A stretch of 64,000 nt of DNA from Saezia sanguinis (GCF_003991585.1 NZ_PQSP01000008.1:62001-126000), one strand, 5' to 3'; shown: positions 18,224 to 27,644, counted from the first letter of the stretch. Numbers and translations: made by a program. Notes: generated by a model not told the origin, from the letters alone.

Positions 18224-18471
18224 TTATCCACAGCCTGTTTCAACCGCAGCGGTGTTGTTGAATAAGTCACAGGCTTTGTGGGTAAGTTTGTTGGGAATGC
18301 TTGAATAATGTTGCGGAAGGGTCTGTTTGATAAGGTTTCCAATAGAATGCTTAATAAATAGGCATTAACCTGTTGGCGATGCCAAGATCAAGCATTTAAA
18401 AAATACATTCTTGAATGTATGTAATGGGCGCCAGATTTATGCACAGGTGTGGATAAGATGCTTCTGGATAA
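18224..18471. promoter_or_regulatory. Cluster of DnaA-box-like 9-mers in an AT-rich spacer
   Basis: Five matches to the DnaA box (TTATCCACA) lie within 248 bp: TTATCCACA at 18224-18232 (+), TTACCCACA at 18277-18285 (-), TTATGCACA at 18437-18445 (+), TTATCCACA at 18448-18456 (-) and TTATCCAGA at 18463-18471 (-). Two are perfect consensus. Between the two groups is an AT-rich stretch at about 18330-18420. This could be a DnaA-binding reservoir, a DnaA-controlled regulatory region upstream of the thiamine operon, or part of a replication origin. No dnaA, dnaN, gyrB, rpmH or mnmG is in view, so I do not call an origin. Confidence 0.5.
18403..18420. repeat. Inverted repeat ATACATTC-TT-GAATGTAT
   Basis: A perfect 8-bp inverted repeat with a 2-bp centre, lying between the two DnaA-box groups and about 160 bp upstream of the putative thiC promoter. 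The compact dyad looks like an operator for a dimeric regulator. Its owner is unknown. Confidence 0.4.
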
Positions 18472-18577
18472 CATTTGCATTTGCAATGGCCTCGCATAAA
18501 AAGGTGATCGTGACGGTGAAACTGGCATGTGAAAAGTTAATCTGCATCAAACAGAGCGTGGTTATTGGCAAAACACT

Positions 18578-18608
18578 TTGTCAAGGCAGTGGTGAATTGG
18601 TCTACAAT
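18578..18608 (+). promoter_or_regulatory. Putative sigma-70 promoter of the thiamine operon
   Basis: TTGTCA at 18578-18583 and TACAAT at 18603-18608 are good -35 and -10 matches separated by 19 bp, slightly long. The transcript would start just before the TPP riboswitch, as expected. Confidence 0.5.
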
Positions 18609-18614
18609 GGCAAC

Positions 18615-18715
18615 TGCTCCGGGGCGCACCGTATGCATGGTGCTGAGATCGTCTGAGTTGGTCAGGCAGTCCCGCTGAACTTGATCCGGTTAATACCGGC
18701 GGAAGGAGAGCTGAT
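18615..18715 (+). promoter_or_regulatory. TPP riboswitch (THI element)
   Basis: The region contains the conserved blocks of the thiamine pyrophosphate aptamer in order: the GGGG-CGC of the P2 arm at about 18620-18627, CTGAGA at 18643-18648, and the signature CCGGTTAATACCGGCGGA at 18686-18703 followed by AGGAGA. TPP binding normally represses downstream thiamine synthesis genes by terminating transcription or hiding the ribosome site. The thiC start is about 130 nt further on. A hairpin GTCTAT-GTTG-ATAGAC at 18753-18768 lies in that leader but has no T run, so control of translation or Rho-dependent termination is more likely than an intrinsic terminator. Confidence 0.95.
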
Positions 18716-18728
18716 TGAGCACATCTGA

Positions 18729-20759
<2,031 letters not shown>

Positions 20760-20812
20760 ATGCCACCCACGAGGTGCAGCCTGCAAGGTGTGATCTGTAA
20801 ATCAACGCATGA

Positions 20813-20839
20813 ACCAGAGCGCGTGAAGCGTGCTCTGGT
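20813..20839 (+). repeat. Stem-loop in the thiC-thiO spacer
   Basis: ACCAGAGC and GCTCTGGT form an 8-bp perfect stem that extends three more pairs inside, with a short loop. No T run follows, so it is more likely an mRNA-processing or stabilising element between thiC and thiO than a terminator. Confidence 0.5.
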
Positions 20840-20870
20840 ATGAAAAATGAATTAATCTGGTTTTGAAATT

Positions 20871-21986
20871 ATGGTGAATACAAAAAAAGTGGCTGTTGCC
20901 GGTGCTGGTCTGGTGGGGCGTTTGTTGGCGTTTCAACTGGTACAGCGCGGTTATGAAGTGCATGTTTACGATCCGGTGCCTGGGCCGCAAGACCCGTCGG
21001 TATATGAGCGCGAGCAGGTGGCATCGCCACCCCATGCGGCGGCATGGACGGCAGCGGGCATGCTCAGTCCGGTGTCGGAGCTGGAAAGTGGCGATGCAGG
21101 CGTGTATCAACTGGGCATGCGGTCGCTGGCGTTGTGGCCGCAGATTGTGGCGTCTTTGTCGTTGCCGGTGGTGCATGCGCAGCAGGGCTCGTTGATGCTG
21201 GCGCACCAGGGGGATGAAGGTTCGGCGCAGCGCATGACCGATCTGCTGGTATACAAGCTCCGGCAGGCCGGGCAGGCACAAAACGCCGAAGCATTGCAGC
21301 AGCGTATTAAGCGCATATCGATGGAAGAGCTTGCACAACTGGAGCCCTCGCTCAGTGGTGTGCAGCAGGCGTGGATGCTGCCGGGTGAAGGGCAAATTCA
21401 TACCCGGCAGGCGATGGTGGCGCTGGCCGATGCGGCTGAAAAACAAGGCGTGCGCTGGCACTGGGGAGAGAGTGTTACCCGTATGGAAGCAGGTGCCCTG
21501 CACACAGAAAACGGGCAGCGTATAGAAGCGGACTGGGTATTTGATGCGCGCGGGCTGGAAGCCCGGCCCGAACTGCCGGTGCGCGGTGTGCGTGGCGAGG
21601 TGTTGTGGCTGCATGCACCGGGCGTGGTGCTGAACCGGCCTTTGCGCCTGTTGCACCCACGTTACCGTGTTTACATTGTGCCCAGGCCGGGAGAAGTGGT
21701 GTTTATTGGTGCCAGCGAAATTGAAAGCGAAGACCGTGGCCCGATGTCGGTGCGCAGTGCGGTTGAACTGATGGCTGCGGCTCACAGCATTCTGCCGGAG
21801 CTGGCAGAAGCGCGGATTGTGCATATGGAAACCAATTTAAGGCCGGCGCTGCCTGATAACCTGCCGCTGATCCGGACTGAAGATGGCATCAGCCGCATTA
21901 ACGGGTTGTTCCGGCATGGCTGGCTGATGGCGCCAGCGATGGTGCAGGATGCGCTGCAAGCGTTTCAGGCGTTTGAAAGCCATTGA
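20871..21986 (+). CDS. thiO: FAD-dependent glycine oxidase ThiO
   Basis: ThiO oxidises glycine to dehydroglycine (iminoacetate), the C-N unit that ThiG needs for the thiazole ring in aerobes; it replaces the anaerobic tyrosine lyase ThiH. The 371-residue sequence begins with the dinucleotide-binding motif V-A-V-A-G-A-G-L-V-G at about 7-16 and has the DAO-family segment A-A-W-T-A-A-G-M-L-S-P at about 57-67. Near the C-terminus is L-R-P-A-L-P-D-N-L-P-L-I and G-L-F-R-H-G-W, the usual FAD and substrate contacts of DAO-type oxidases. Position between thiC and thiS in the operon supports the call over a generic amino-acid oxidase. Confidence 0.93.
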   Translation: MVNTKKVAVAGAGLVGRLLAFQLVQRGYEVHVYDPVPGPQDPSVYEREQVASPPHAAAWTAAGMLSPVSELESGDAGVYQLGMRSLALWPQIVASLSLPVVHAQQGSLMLAHQGDEGSAQRMTDLLVYKLRQAGQAQNAEALQQRIKRISMEELAQLEPSLSGVQQAWMLPGEGQIHTRQAMVALADAAEKQGVRWHWGESVTRMEAGALHTENGQRIEADWVFDARGLEARPELPVRGVRGEVLWLHAPGVVLNRPLRLLHPRYRVYIVPRPGEVVFIGASEIESEDRGPMSVRSAVELMAAAHSILPELAEARIVHMETNLRPALPDNLPLIRTEDGISRINGLFRHGWLMAPAMVQDALQAFQAFESH

Positions 21987-22006
21987 TGCAACAGGAGAAA
22001 ACAGGT

Positions 22007-22213
22007 ATGGGAACAACGATCACGATCATGCTCAATGGTGAGCCGCAGCAGTTGCCTGCCATGACGCTCGCGGCATTTGTTTCTCTGATCGGGGAGCCAG
22101 CATCGCTCGCTACCGCCGTCAACGGAGAGTTTGTCGCGCGCGATGTACGTGCTGCGTATCAGCTGAAAGAGGGTGATGAGGTGATGACATTTCAGCCAAT
22201 TACCGGTGGCTGA
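22007..22213 (+). CDS. thiS: Thiamine biosynthesis sulfur carrier protein ThiS
   Basis: This 68-residue beta-grasp protein ends in the obligatory Gly-Gly (residues 67-68). The C-terminal glycine is adenylated and converted to a thiocarboxylate that delivers sulfur to ThiG. The core I-T-I-M-L-N-G-E-P and A-V-N-G-E-F-V-A-R match ThiS. I selected ATG 22007 because CAGGAGAAA lies at the right distance. ATG 21986, which overlaps the thiO stop, would add seven residues ahead of the first beta strand. A ThiF adenylyltransferase is not in this window and must be encoded elsewhere or replaced by MoeB. Confidence 0.95.
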   Translation: MGTTITIMLNGEPQQLPAMTLAAFVSLIGEPASLATAVNGEFVARDVRAAYQLKEGDEVMTFQPITGG

Positions 22214-22232
22214 TAGAACCCTTTAGGAAGGA

Positions 22233-23015
22233 ATGATGATGAAATTTCGAATTGCAGATGTTGAACTGGAAAGCCGTTTTTTTCTGGGGACGGCCGGATA
22301 CCCGTCGCCCGAAGTGTTGCGCCAGGCGATTACCGCTGCCGGTGTGCAGGTGGTGACGGTAGGGTTGAAGCGCCAGCTTGCGCATGGTGCGGGAGCGAAT
22401 GGTTTTTATGACATCATTCGCGCTTCGGGTGCGCGTTTGCTGCCCAATACAGCAGGGTGCCGCAGTGCGCGTGAAGCGGTGACGCTGGCGCAGATGGCGC
22501 GTGAACTGTTTGATACCAACTGGATTAAGCTGGAGGTGGTGGGGGATGATTACACGCTGCAGCCTGATCCGTTTGAACTGGTCAAAGCGGCGCAAGAACT
22601 GGTGAATGCCGGGTTTGAGGTATTTCCATACTGTACCGATGACCTGGTGACCTGCCAGCGTTTGTTGGATGTGGGCTGCCGTATTTTGATGCCATGGGGT
22701 GCACCCATCGGTTCCGGGCAGGGGCTGGTGAATCCGTTTGCATTGCGTACACTCAGAGCCAGGTTGCCGGATGTGCCGCTGATTGTGGATGCCGGCATCG
22801 GCTCTCCGGCAGATGCGGTGCAGGCCATGCAACTGGGGTTTGACGCGGTGTTGCTGAATTCGGCAGTGGCGCAGGCCAGTGACCCGGTACAGATGGCAAG
22901 GGCGTTTAAACTGGCGGTTGAGGCAGGGCGCATTGCGTATCAGGCCGGCATCATTGCCAGGCAGGATATGGCGGTGGCAACCACCCCTGTCACCGGGCAA
23001 CCCTTTACGCTGTAG
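22233..23015 (+). CDS. thiG: Thiazole synthase ThiG
   Basis: ThiG is a TIM-barrel enzyme that joins deoxyxylulose phosphate, dehydroglycine (from ThiO) and ThiS-thiocarboxylate into the thiazole of thiamine. At 260 residues it is full length. The Schiff-base lysine is K99 in N-W-I-K-L-E-V-V, with the nearby N-T-A-G-C at 72-76 and the phosphate-binding [10 protein letters not shown] segment at about 188-197. Three ATG codons follow each other from 22233; the third (22239) is best spaced from the GGAAGGA ribosome site, so the true protein may be two residues shorter. It lies 19 bp after thiS, so the two are almost certainly cotranscribed. Confidence 0.96.
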   Translation: MMMKFRIADVELESRFFLGTAGYPSPEVLRQAITAAGVQVVTVGLKRQLAHGAGANGFYDIIRASGARLLPNTAGCRSAREAVTLAQMARELFDTNWIKLEVVGDDYTLQPDPFELVKAAQELVNAGFEVFPYCTDDLVTCQRLLDVGCRILMPWGAPIGSGQGLVNPFALRTLRARLPDVPLIVDAGIGSPADAVQAMQLGFDAVLLNSAVAQASDPVQMARAFKLAVEAGRIAYQAGIIARQDMAVATTPVTGQPFTL

Positions 23016-23055
23016 TATATTTCTGTAACATATCGGCCTGTATATAAAATTGACC

Positions 23056-24705
23056 ATGCAAAACTCCGAACAAGCAACCATGAGCAGCATTAAAAATTCA
23101 TCAACAGCATTTCCTTCAGCCGCCCGCCCGGTGGTGTGGTCAATTGCAGGCTCCGACAGTGGCGGTGGCGCCGGTATTCAGGCTGATCTGCGTGCATTTA
23201 ATCTGTTTGGCGTGCATGGGTGTACCGCGATTGCTGCGGTAACCGCGCAGAACTCTGTGGCGGTTGAACGCATTGAGGCGGTTTCTCCGCAAATGCTGGA
23301 TGCGCAACTGAGTGCGCTGGCCAAAGATCTGCCGCCGGTAGCCATCAAGACCGGAATGCTGGCCAGTGCGGAAAATGTGGCAGTGGTTGCCAAGTGGGTA
23401 GACAGGCTGCGCGCCGATCATCCTGAGCGCCATATTGCACTGGTTGTGGACCCGATCCGCCGTGCCAGTACCGGGGCCGAGCTTGCCGGGGAAACCCTGC
23501 GTGAAGCCATGCTGCGTGAGTTGTTGCCGCGTGCGACGGTGGTTAAACCCAACCAGGCCGAGGCTTTGTGGCTGGTGACGGGAGAAGATGCAGGCAGCGC
23601 AGTATCCGCTGGCGTCAGTGTGCCGGAACTGGCGCAAGCCATTCGTGCTTTGGGCGCGCAGTCTGTGGTGGTGACCGGGGGCGATGTTGGGGGTGGGGTG
23701 GACGACCCGCTGACCCCGTGGGCCGATGACTGGATGGATACGCCGCAGGCTTGCGGATGGCTGGGGTTGCCGCGCGTGGTCAGCACCACCACCCATGGTA
23801 CCGGGTGCACGTTTACGGCGAGCGTTACCGCAGCTATGGCGCTGGGGTTTTGTGCTGCCGATGCGATTATTCTGGCCAAAATGGCAACCACCAGCGCGGT
23901 AGCACATGGTTACCCGGCAGGCGGCGGAGCGGGCACGGTGTGTATTGCGCCAGACTTTACGTGGCAAAGCGACCTGATTCCATTTCTGCGCTCGTCGCAG
24001 GGGCAGGTTGTGCAGCCATTTCCTGCGCTGAGCGATAACTGGATGGGGCTTTACCCTGTGGTTGAAAGCGCGGAGTGGGTTGAACGGGTGGTTCAAGCGG
24101 GTGCTAAAACGGTACAGTTGCGTATCAAGTCGGACGACAAACGGCTGGAAAATGCAGGTTTTCTGGCCCAGGAAGTTAAGCGCAGTGTGGCTTGCACGCA
24201 GCAGGCAGGGGTTCAGTTTTTTGTCAATGACCATTGGAAGCTGGCCATTGAGCATGGTGCTTATGGTGTGCATCTGGGGCAGGAAGACCTGGAAACGGCT
24301 GATCTGGATGCCATTCGCGCAGCAGGTTTGCGGCTGGGGGTGTCTACCCACAGCATCTGGCAGGTATGCCGGGCGCGGGCGGTAGCGCCCAGTTACATTG
24401 CCTGCGGGCCGATTCATGCCACTTCAACCAAGGAAATGCCCTGGATTCCGCAAGGTGAGGGTAATCTGGCGTACTGGTGTAAGGTGCTGCGCGAGCCGGT
24501 AGTGGCAATTGCCGGGCTGAATGAAGCCCGCAGCCGGGAGGCGGTACGTTGCGGTGCGAAGGGTATTGCGGTGGTCAGCGCGGTTACCCAGGCCGCTAGT
24601 CCAGAGCAGGCTATTGCAGACCTGCAACAAGCCATATCCACAGGGAAAGAGCTGCCATCTTATCCTGTGCCTTGGCTGCCTCATAGTACCTTGCCCATGG
24701 ACTGA
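23056..24705 (+). CDS. thiDE: Bifunctional HMP-P kinase / thiamine-phosphate synthase (ThiD-ThiE fusion)
   Basis: The 549-residue chain joins two consecutive enzymes. The N-terminal half (about 25-300) is ThiD, which phosphorylates HMP and HMP-P: it starts with A-G-S-D-S-G-G-G-A-G-I-Q-A-D at about 31-44 and has T-T-H-G-T-G-C-T-F-T-A-S near 252-263, the anion-hole motif. The C-terminal half (about 330-540) is ThiE, which condenses HMP-PP with the thiazole phosphate. It has V-Q-L-R-I-K, V-H-L-G-Q-E-D near 405-411 and G-P-I-H-A-T-S-T-K near 451-459. The order ThiD-ThiE puts product and user on one protein. It is the last gene of the thi operon. ATG 23056 is preferred over the TTG two codons upstream. 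Confidence 0.95.
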   Translation: MQNSEQATMSSIKNSSTAFPSAARPVVWSIAGSDSGGGAGIQADLRAFNLFGVHGCTAIAAVTAQNSVAVERIEAVSPQMLDAQLSALAKDLPPVAIKTGMLASAENVAVVAKWVDRLRADHPERHIALVVDPIRRASTGAELAGETLREAMLRELLPRATVVKPNQAEALWLVTGEDAGSAVSAGVSVPELAQAIRALGAQSVVVTGGDVGGGVDDPLTPWADDWMDTPQACGWLGLPRVVSTTTHGTGCTFTASVTAAMALGFCAADAIILAKMATTSAVAHGYPAGGGAGTVCIAPDFTWQSDLIPFLRSSQGQVVQPFPALSDNWMGLYPVVESAEWVERVVQAGAKTVQLRIKSDDKRLENAGFLAQEVKRSVACTQQAGVQFFVNDHWKLAIEHGAYGVHLGQEDLETADLDAIRAAGLRLGVSTHSIWQVCRARAVAPSYIACGPIHATSTKEMPWIPQGEGNLAYWCKVLREPVVAIAGLNEARSREAVRCGAKGIAVVSAVTQAASPEQAIADLQQAISTGKELPSYPVPWLPHSTLPMD

Positions 24706-24781
24706 TCATTTTTAACGTTTATTTTCAATTGGTTAGGAAAATAATCCCAATATATGGGACGAATTGTTTTGCCTGATTTGG

Positions 24782-24797
24782 TGTGAATATGTTCACG
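24782..24797. promoter_or_regulatory. CRP-like palindrome upstream of the minor-pilin operon
   Basis: TGTGA-ATATGT-TCACG matches the CRP/Vfr consensus TGTGA-N6-TCACA at nine of ten informative positions. It is centred about 100 bp upstream of the predicted transcription start of fimT. The window itself encodes a Crp-like regulator whose recognition helix suits TGTGA half-sites. Confidence 0.5.
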
Positions 24798-24811
24798 AAT
24801 AGGGAGCCAAT

Positions 24812-24843
24812 CCGATAAACGGTAGATTTTCCCCGATGAGCGG
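24812..24843. promoter_or_regulatory. Pair of direct repeats, 21-bp period (LytTR/AlgR-like site)
   Basis: CCGATAAACGG at 24812-24822 and CCGATGAGCGG at 24833-24843 are direct repeats whose starts are exactly 21 bp (two helical turns) apart. The second ends 12 bp before the -35 of the fimT promoter. Read on the other strand the first gives ACCGTTTAT, which fits the LytTR-domain consensus as I recall it. The same arrangement is found at 31934-31965. Confidence 0.6.
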
Positions 24844-24855
24844 CGAAACGCATAC

Positions 24856-24884
24856 TTGAAGCCGTATGGTTGCGTCGATATGCT
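24856..24884 (+). promoter_or_regulatory. Putative promoter of the minor-pilin operon
   Basis: TTGAAG at 24856-24861, a 17-bp spacer, and TATGCT at 24879-24884. Both hexamers match only four of six positions, as expected for an activator-dependent promoter. It lies 12 bp downstream of the repeat pair and 43 bp upstream of fimT. Confidence 0.5.
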
Positions 24885-24927
24885 AAAGGCATAAAGAAAG
24901 CATAACCATGCCGTATATTTAAGGAAA

Positions 24928-25440
24928 ATGATGAAACACGTTCATTGGGTGCATGATGAGGGAAGGCAACGCGGTTTTACTCTGATCGAGTTGATGGCCG
25001 TGCTTGCAATTGTTGCGATTATTGCGCTGTGGGGAGTGCCTTCCTATTTTGATTTTGTCAAAAAGCGCCAGACCAATTCAGCAGCAGTACAAATGGCTGC
25101 GAGCCTGCAACTGGCCAGGTCAGAGGCAATGACTGTGGGGCGGGAAGTCGCGGTTTGCGGAGCCAATGCTGCCGGATCAGCCTGCTCGACAAGCGGCAAC
25201 GCTTTTGGTGATCGGTGGCTGGTCTATATACCACTTGGGGCAGAGGGGATCAGAGTCATTCAGGTTTATGAGAGTTCTGGCGTATCGGTGACATCTAGCT
25301 GCGGCGCTATCAAAGTGAGTGCCATGGGACGCTACCCTTCTTGCACTGTCAAAATCTTGCCCACCTCGAATGAAGCGAACCTGGGGAAAACCATCACGGT
25401 AACTCCAACCGGGTTGGCGGTGGCGGACGGTGCATCATAA
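24928..25440 (+). CDS. fimT: Type IV minor pilin, FimT/GspH family
   Basis: This prepilin of 170 residues has a 15-residue basic leader ending in glycine and the type III signal G-F-T-L-I-E-L-M (cleaved by PilD between G and F, then N-methylated). A hydrophobic helix follows (A-V-L-A-I-V-A-I-I-A-L-W-G-V-P). The GspH-type globular head has four cysteines. Minor pilins of this class form the tip/priming complex that starts pilus assembly. ATG 24928 follows AAGGAAA. It is the first gene of the cluster fimT-pilV-pilW-pilX-pilE-pilY1; fimU is the equivalent name in Pseudomonas. Confidence 0.9.
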   Translation: MMKHVHWVHDEGRQRGFTLIELMAVLAIVAIIALWGVPSYFDFVKKRQTNSAAVQMAASLQLARSEAMTVGREVAVCGANAAGSACSTSGNAFGDRWLVYIPLGAEGIRVIQVYESSGVSVTSSCGAIKVSAMGRYPSCTVKILPTSNEANLGKTITVTPTGLAVADGAS

Positions 25441-25477
25441 CCGGCTTAACTTAATATTTGCATATAGGCAGCAGAAA

Positions 25478-25987
25478 ATGATGAACTTAAAAAGAAACAA
25501 AGCAAAGGGATTTTCTCTGTTGGAGGTTCTTGTGGCGATTGTGCTGATCACACTGGGCTTTTTATCAATGCTTGCATTGCAGGCCAGTTCCATGCAATAC
25601 AGTTCAATGGCTTACTATCGGGGCATTGCTTCGCAGGTTGGCAATGGGCTGGCAGCAAGCATTCGGGCCAATCCGGATGGACTCTCTAGCTACAACTACA
25701 CATATTCCGCTGGAGCTGCAGTGGGCACCCCTGGTTGCCAGAATTCATATAGCTGTGGTACTGCTCAGATTGCCGCATCTGATATCGCCTGGGCGCGGCA
25801 GAGTGCCCGTGCGCAGTTGCCGGAAGGTGATTTGCAGGTTAAAAGCGGTTCAGATTTTGTGGACGTGATCCTGGTGTGGCAAGAGCCTGCCAGCAAAGGT
25901 ACTGTGGACTTGGGGTCGTGTGCTGGAACCGGGATAAGTGGGATAACTGCTAATACACAATGCCTGAGCATGAGGGTGAAAATATGA
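25478..25987 (+). CDS. pilV: Type IV pilus modification protein PilV
   Basis: A 169-residue minor prepilin with leader M-M-N-L-K-R-N-K-A-K-G followed by F-S-L-L-E-V-L-V-A-I-V-L-I-T-L-G-F, the PilV pattern (cleavage after G; Glu at mature position 5). The head contains Cys residues in C-Q-N-S-Y-S-C-G-T and a C-A-G-T-G...Q-C-L-S-M-R stretch near the C-terminus, typical of PilV. ATG 25478 (or 25481) is preferred over an upstream GTG inside fimT because the leader would otherwise be much too long. Its stop codon overlaps the pilW start (ATGA), so the two are translationally coupled. Confidence 0.9.
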   Translation: MMNLKRNKAKGFSLLEVLVAIVLITLGFLSMLALQASSMQYSSMAYYRGIASQVGNGLAASIRANPDGLSSYNYTYSAGAAVGTPGCQNSYSCGTAQIAASDIAWARQSARAQLPEGDLQVKSGSDFVDVILVWQEPASKGTVDLGSCAGTGISGITANTQCLSMRVKI

Positions 25988-26979
25988 GATACATACAATT
26001 AAAACCTTCTGCTTTTTCTGTGGCGACATTGCGCAAGCAAAAAGGGATGACGATCATTGAAATCATGGTTGCCATGGTGATCATGCTGGTTGTTCTGGCT
26101 GCTATTTTGTTAAATGTATCCAGCTCAACCAAGAGCGGACGCTTGCAGCAAAGTCTTTCCCAGATGATGGAAGACGGGCAAATTGCACTGAACACCATTG
26201 CCAGAGGGGTGCGTAACGCGGGCTATGAAGAGTTTACCGAAGTGCCGGACCCCCTGAAAGATAGGCCACGCCTCAGAAATAGCGTTACTTTACTGGATAG
26301 TCCCTATCTGCTGGGGTGCCAGGGGGCAAATGTCTCAACCACAGCTTCTCCCAGCGTAGCTGACTGGGGGGCATCGTGTACTGGGGCTGGTAACAGTGAT
26401 TCAATCGCACTGCGTTACCAGGGCGGGCAATTGCAACAAATACCGATTGGCTCCGTGTCTGCGACCGATCTGGATCCCCGGGACTGTTCCGGAGAAAAAG
26501 TGACAGGTTCTGCCAATGAGTTGACAAGGGCTGATGGTTCAACAATCACGATTGTTGATAACCGTTTTTATATCAGTGGCAACACCCTGATGTGCTGGGG
26601 CAATGGTAAGAACGCTCCAACTGAACTTGTTTCCAATATTGAGCAGATGAGGCTCTGGTATGGTGTTGCAGAGCGGGTGAAAGACAGCGGCGGTTTTGTC
26701 ACCACAGCTAAAGTCACTTCTGGCTATATGACGGCATCTCAGGTGGTCAACAGTTTTCCTAATGAGACCGTTTCAGGTACAGAAGGGTATGACCGCTGGA
26801 ACCGTGTCACGTCTGTTCGGGTATGCGTGCTGGTCCGCAGCCGGGAACCCGTTTCATCGGCTCCCAGCTTTACTTTCACTGATTGCGATGGTGTCGCCCA
26901 GCCAGACCCAGGGGATGGTTTCTTGCGCAGAGCAATGTTCACAACGGTGGAAATTCCCAACGTAGGTGCCGGGTTCTAA
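25984..26979 (+). CDS. pilW: Type IV pilus assembly protein PilW
   Basis: A 331-residue prepilin-like protein. The leader of about 25 residues ends in K-Q-K-G, followed by M-T-I-I-E-I-M-V-A-M-V-I-M-L-V-V-L-A-A-I, a type IV pilin helix in which the residue after the cleavage glycine is Met rather than Phe. The large C-terminal part has the PilW features: M-M-E-D-G-Q-I-A-L-N-T-I-A-R-G-V-R-N-A-G-Y-E at about 55-75 and a late R-V-C-V-L-V-R-S-R. PilW is the bulky component of the minor-pilin tip complex. The ATG overlaps the pilV stop and has GAGGGTGA upstream. Confidence 0.9.
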   Translation: MRYIQLKPSAFSVATLRKQKGMTIIEIMVAMVIMLVVLAAILLNVSSSTKSGRLQQSLSQMMEDGQIALNTIARGVRNAGYEEFTEVPDPLKDRPRLRNSVTLLDSPYLLGCQGANVSTTASPSVADWGASCTGAGNSDSIALRYQGGQLQQIPIGSVSATDLDPRDCSGEKVTGSANELTRADGSTITIVDNRFYISGNTLMCWGNGKNAPTELVSNIEQMRLWYGVAERVKDSGGFVTTAKVTSGYMTASQVVNSFPNETVSGTEGYDRWNRVTSVRVCVLVRSREPVSSAPSFTFTDCDGVAQPDPGDGFLRRAMFTTVEIPNVGAGF

Positions 26980-27003
26980 CGACTTTAAACAGAGAGTTCT
27001 AAA

Positions 27004-27576
27004 ATGAAAAAGACAATCCGTACCCATCAGCAAAAAGGCGTTATTCTGGTTATCGCTTTGGTTTTGATGGTTGTGATGGCCGTTACTGCTGTAGCAGCTA
27101 TCCGTCTGTCAGGCGTAGATGAACTGGTCAATAACAATACCCGTGCCAGAGCCATGGCCACACAGGCTGCCGAGTCAGCCATGAATTTTTGCAAGGCGGG
27201 TGTTTTTGCCGGGACCTTAAGTGCAGCAAGTGCACCAGCAGGTGTAACGAATCTGAATACGTATACAGGAACCCGGTGGCAGACGATGAGCTATTGGGGA
27301 GGCGGGAACTCTGGCTACCATCAATTGGATCTGGCTGATCTGGGTGGCAGCATGACCGGTTATACAAATGCGGATACCCGGCCTGACTGCCTTATTGAAG
27401 ATATCACTGCCTACGTGGAGTTCAATTCAACCTCCGAAGTTTCTGGCCGCCGTTCGGTTGCCTACAGAATTACAACACGTGGATATAGCCCCAATTTCAC
27501 CCAGGATAACAATGGCCTTTCCAAAACAGGGGCCCAGGTCTGGATGCAGATTGTGGTTGGGCGTGTTGTCAGTTAA
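27004..27576 (+). CDS. pilX: Type IV pilus assembly protein PilX
   Basis: A 190-residue protein beginning with a short basic leader and Q-Q-K-G-V-I-L-V-I-A-L-V-L-M-V-V-M, the PilX N-terminal pattern. As usual for PilX, the mature position 5 Glu of other pilins is missing. It continues with G-V-D-E-L-V-N-N-N-T-R-A-R-A-M-A-T-Q-A-A-E-S-A-M, a conserved block of the family. It belongs to the tip complex with FimT, PilV, PilW and PilY1. It follows pilW by 24 bp. No strong ribosome site is seen. Confidence 0.88.
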   Translation: MKKTIRTHQQKGVILVIALVLMVVMAVTAVAAIRLSGVDELVNNNTRARAMATQAAESAMNFCKAGVFAGTLSAASAPAGVTNLNTYTGTRWQTMSYWGGGNSGYHQLDLADLGGSMTGYTNADTRPDCLIEDITAYVEFNSTSEVSGRRSVAYRITTRGYSPNFTQDNNGLSKTGAQVWMQIVVGRVVS

Positions 27577-27644
27577 GCATGGGGTGGTGGGCTGAAATTT
27601 AGGCTTTTATCTCTTCCAGATAATCCGTTTTTAAGGAAAACAAA

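Noticed and set aside
23140..24417. Long minus-strand open frame (425 codons) inside thiDE
   Set aside because: Antisense to a gene with full ThiD and ThiE motifs; composition typical of a shadow frame.
24706..24927. Sigma-54 promoter upstream of fimT
   Set aside because: No TGGCAC-N5-TTGC type -24/-12 element found; the sigma-70-like elements explain the region better.
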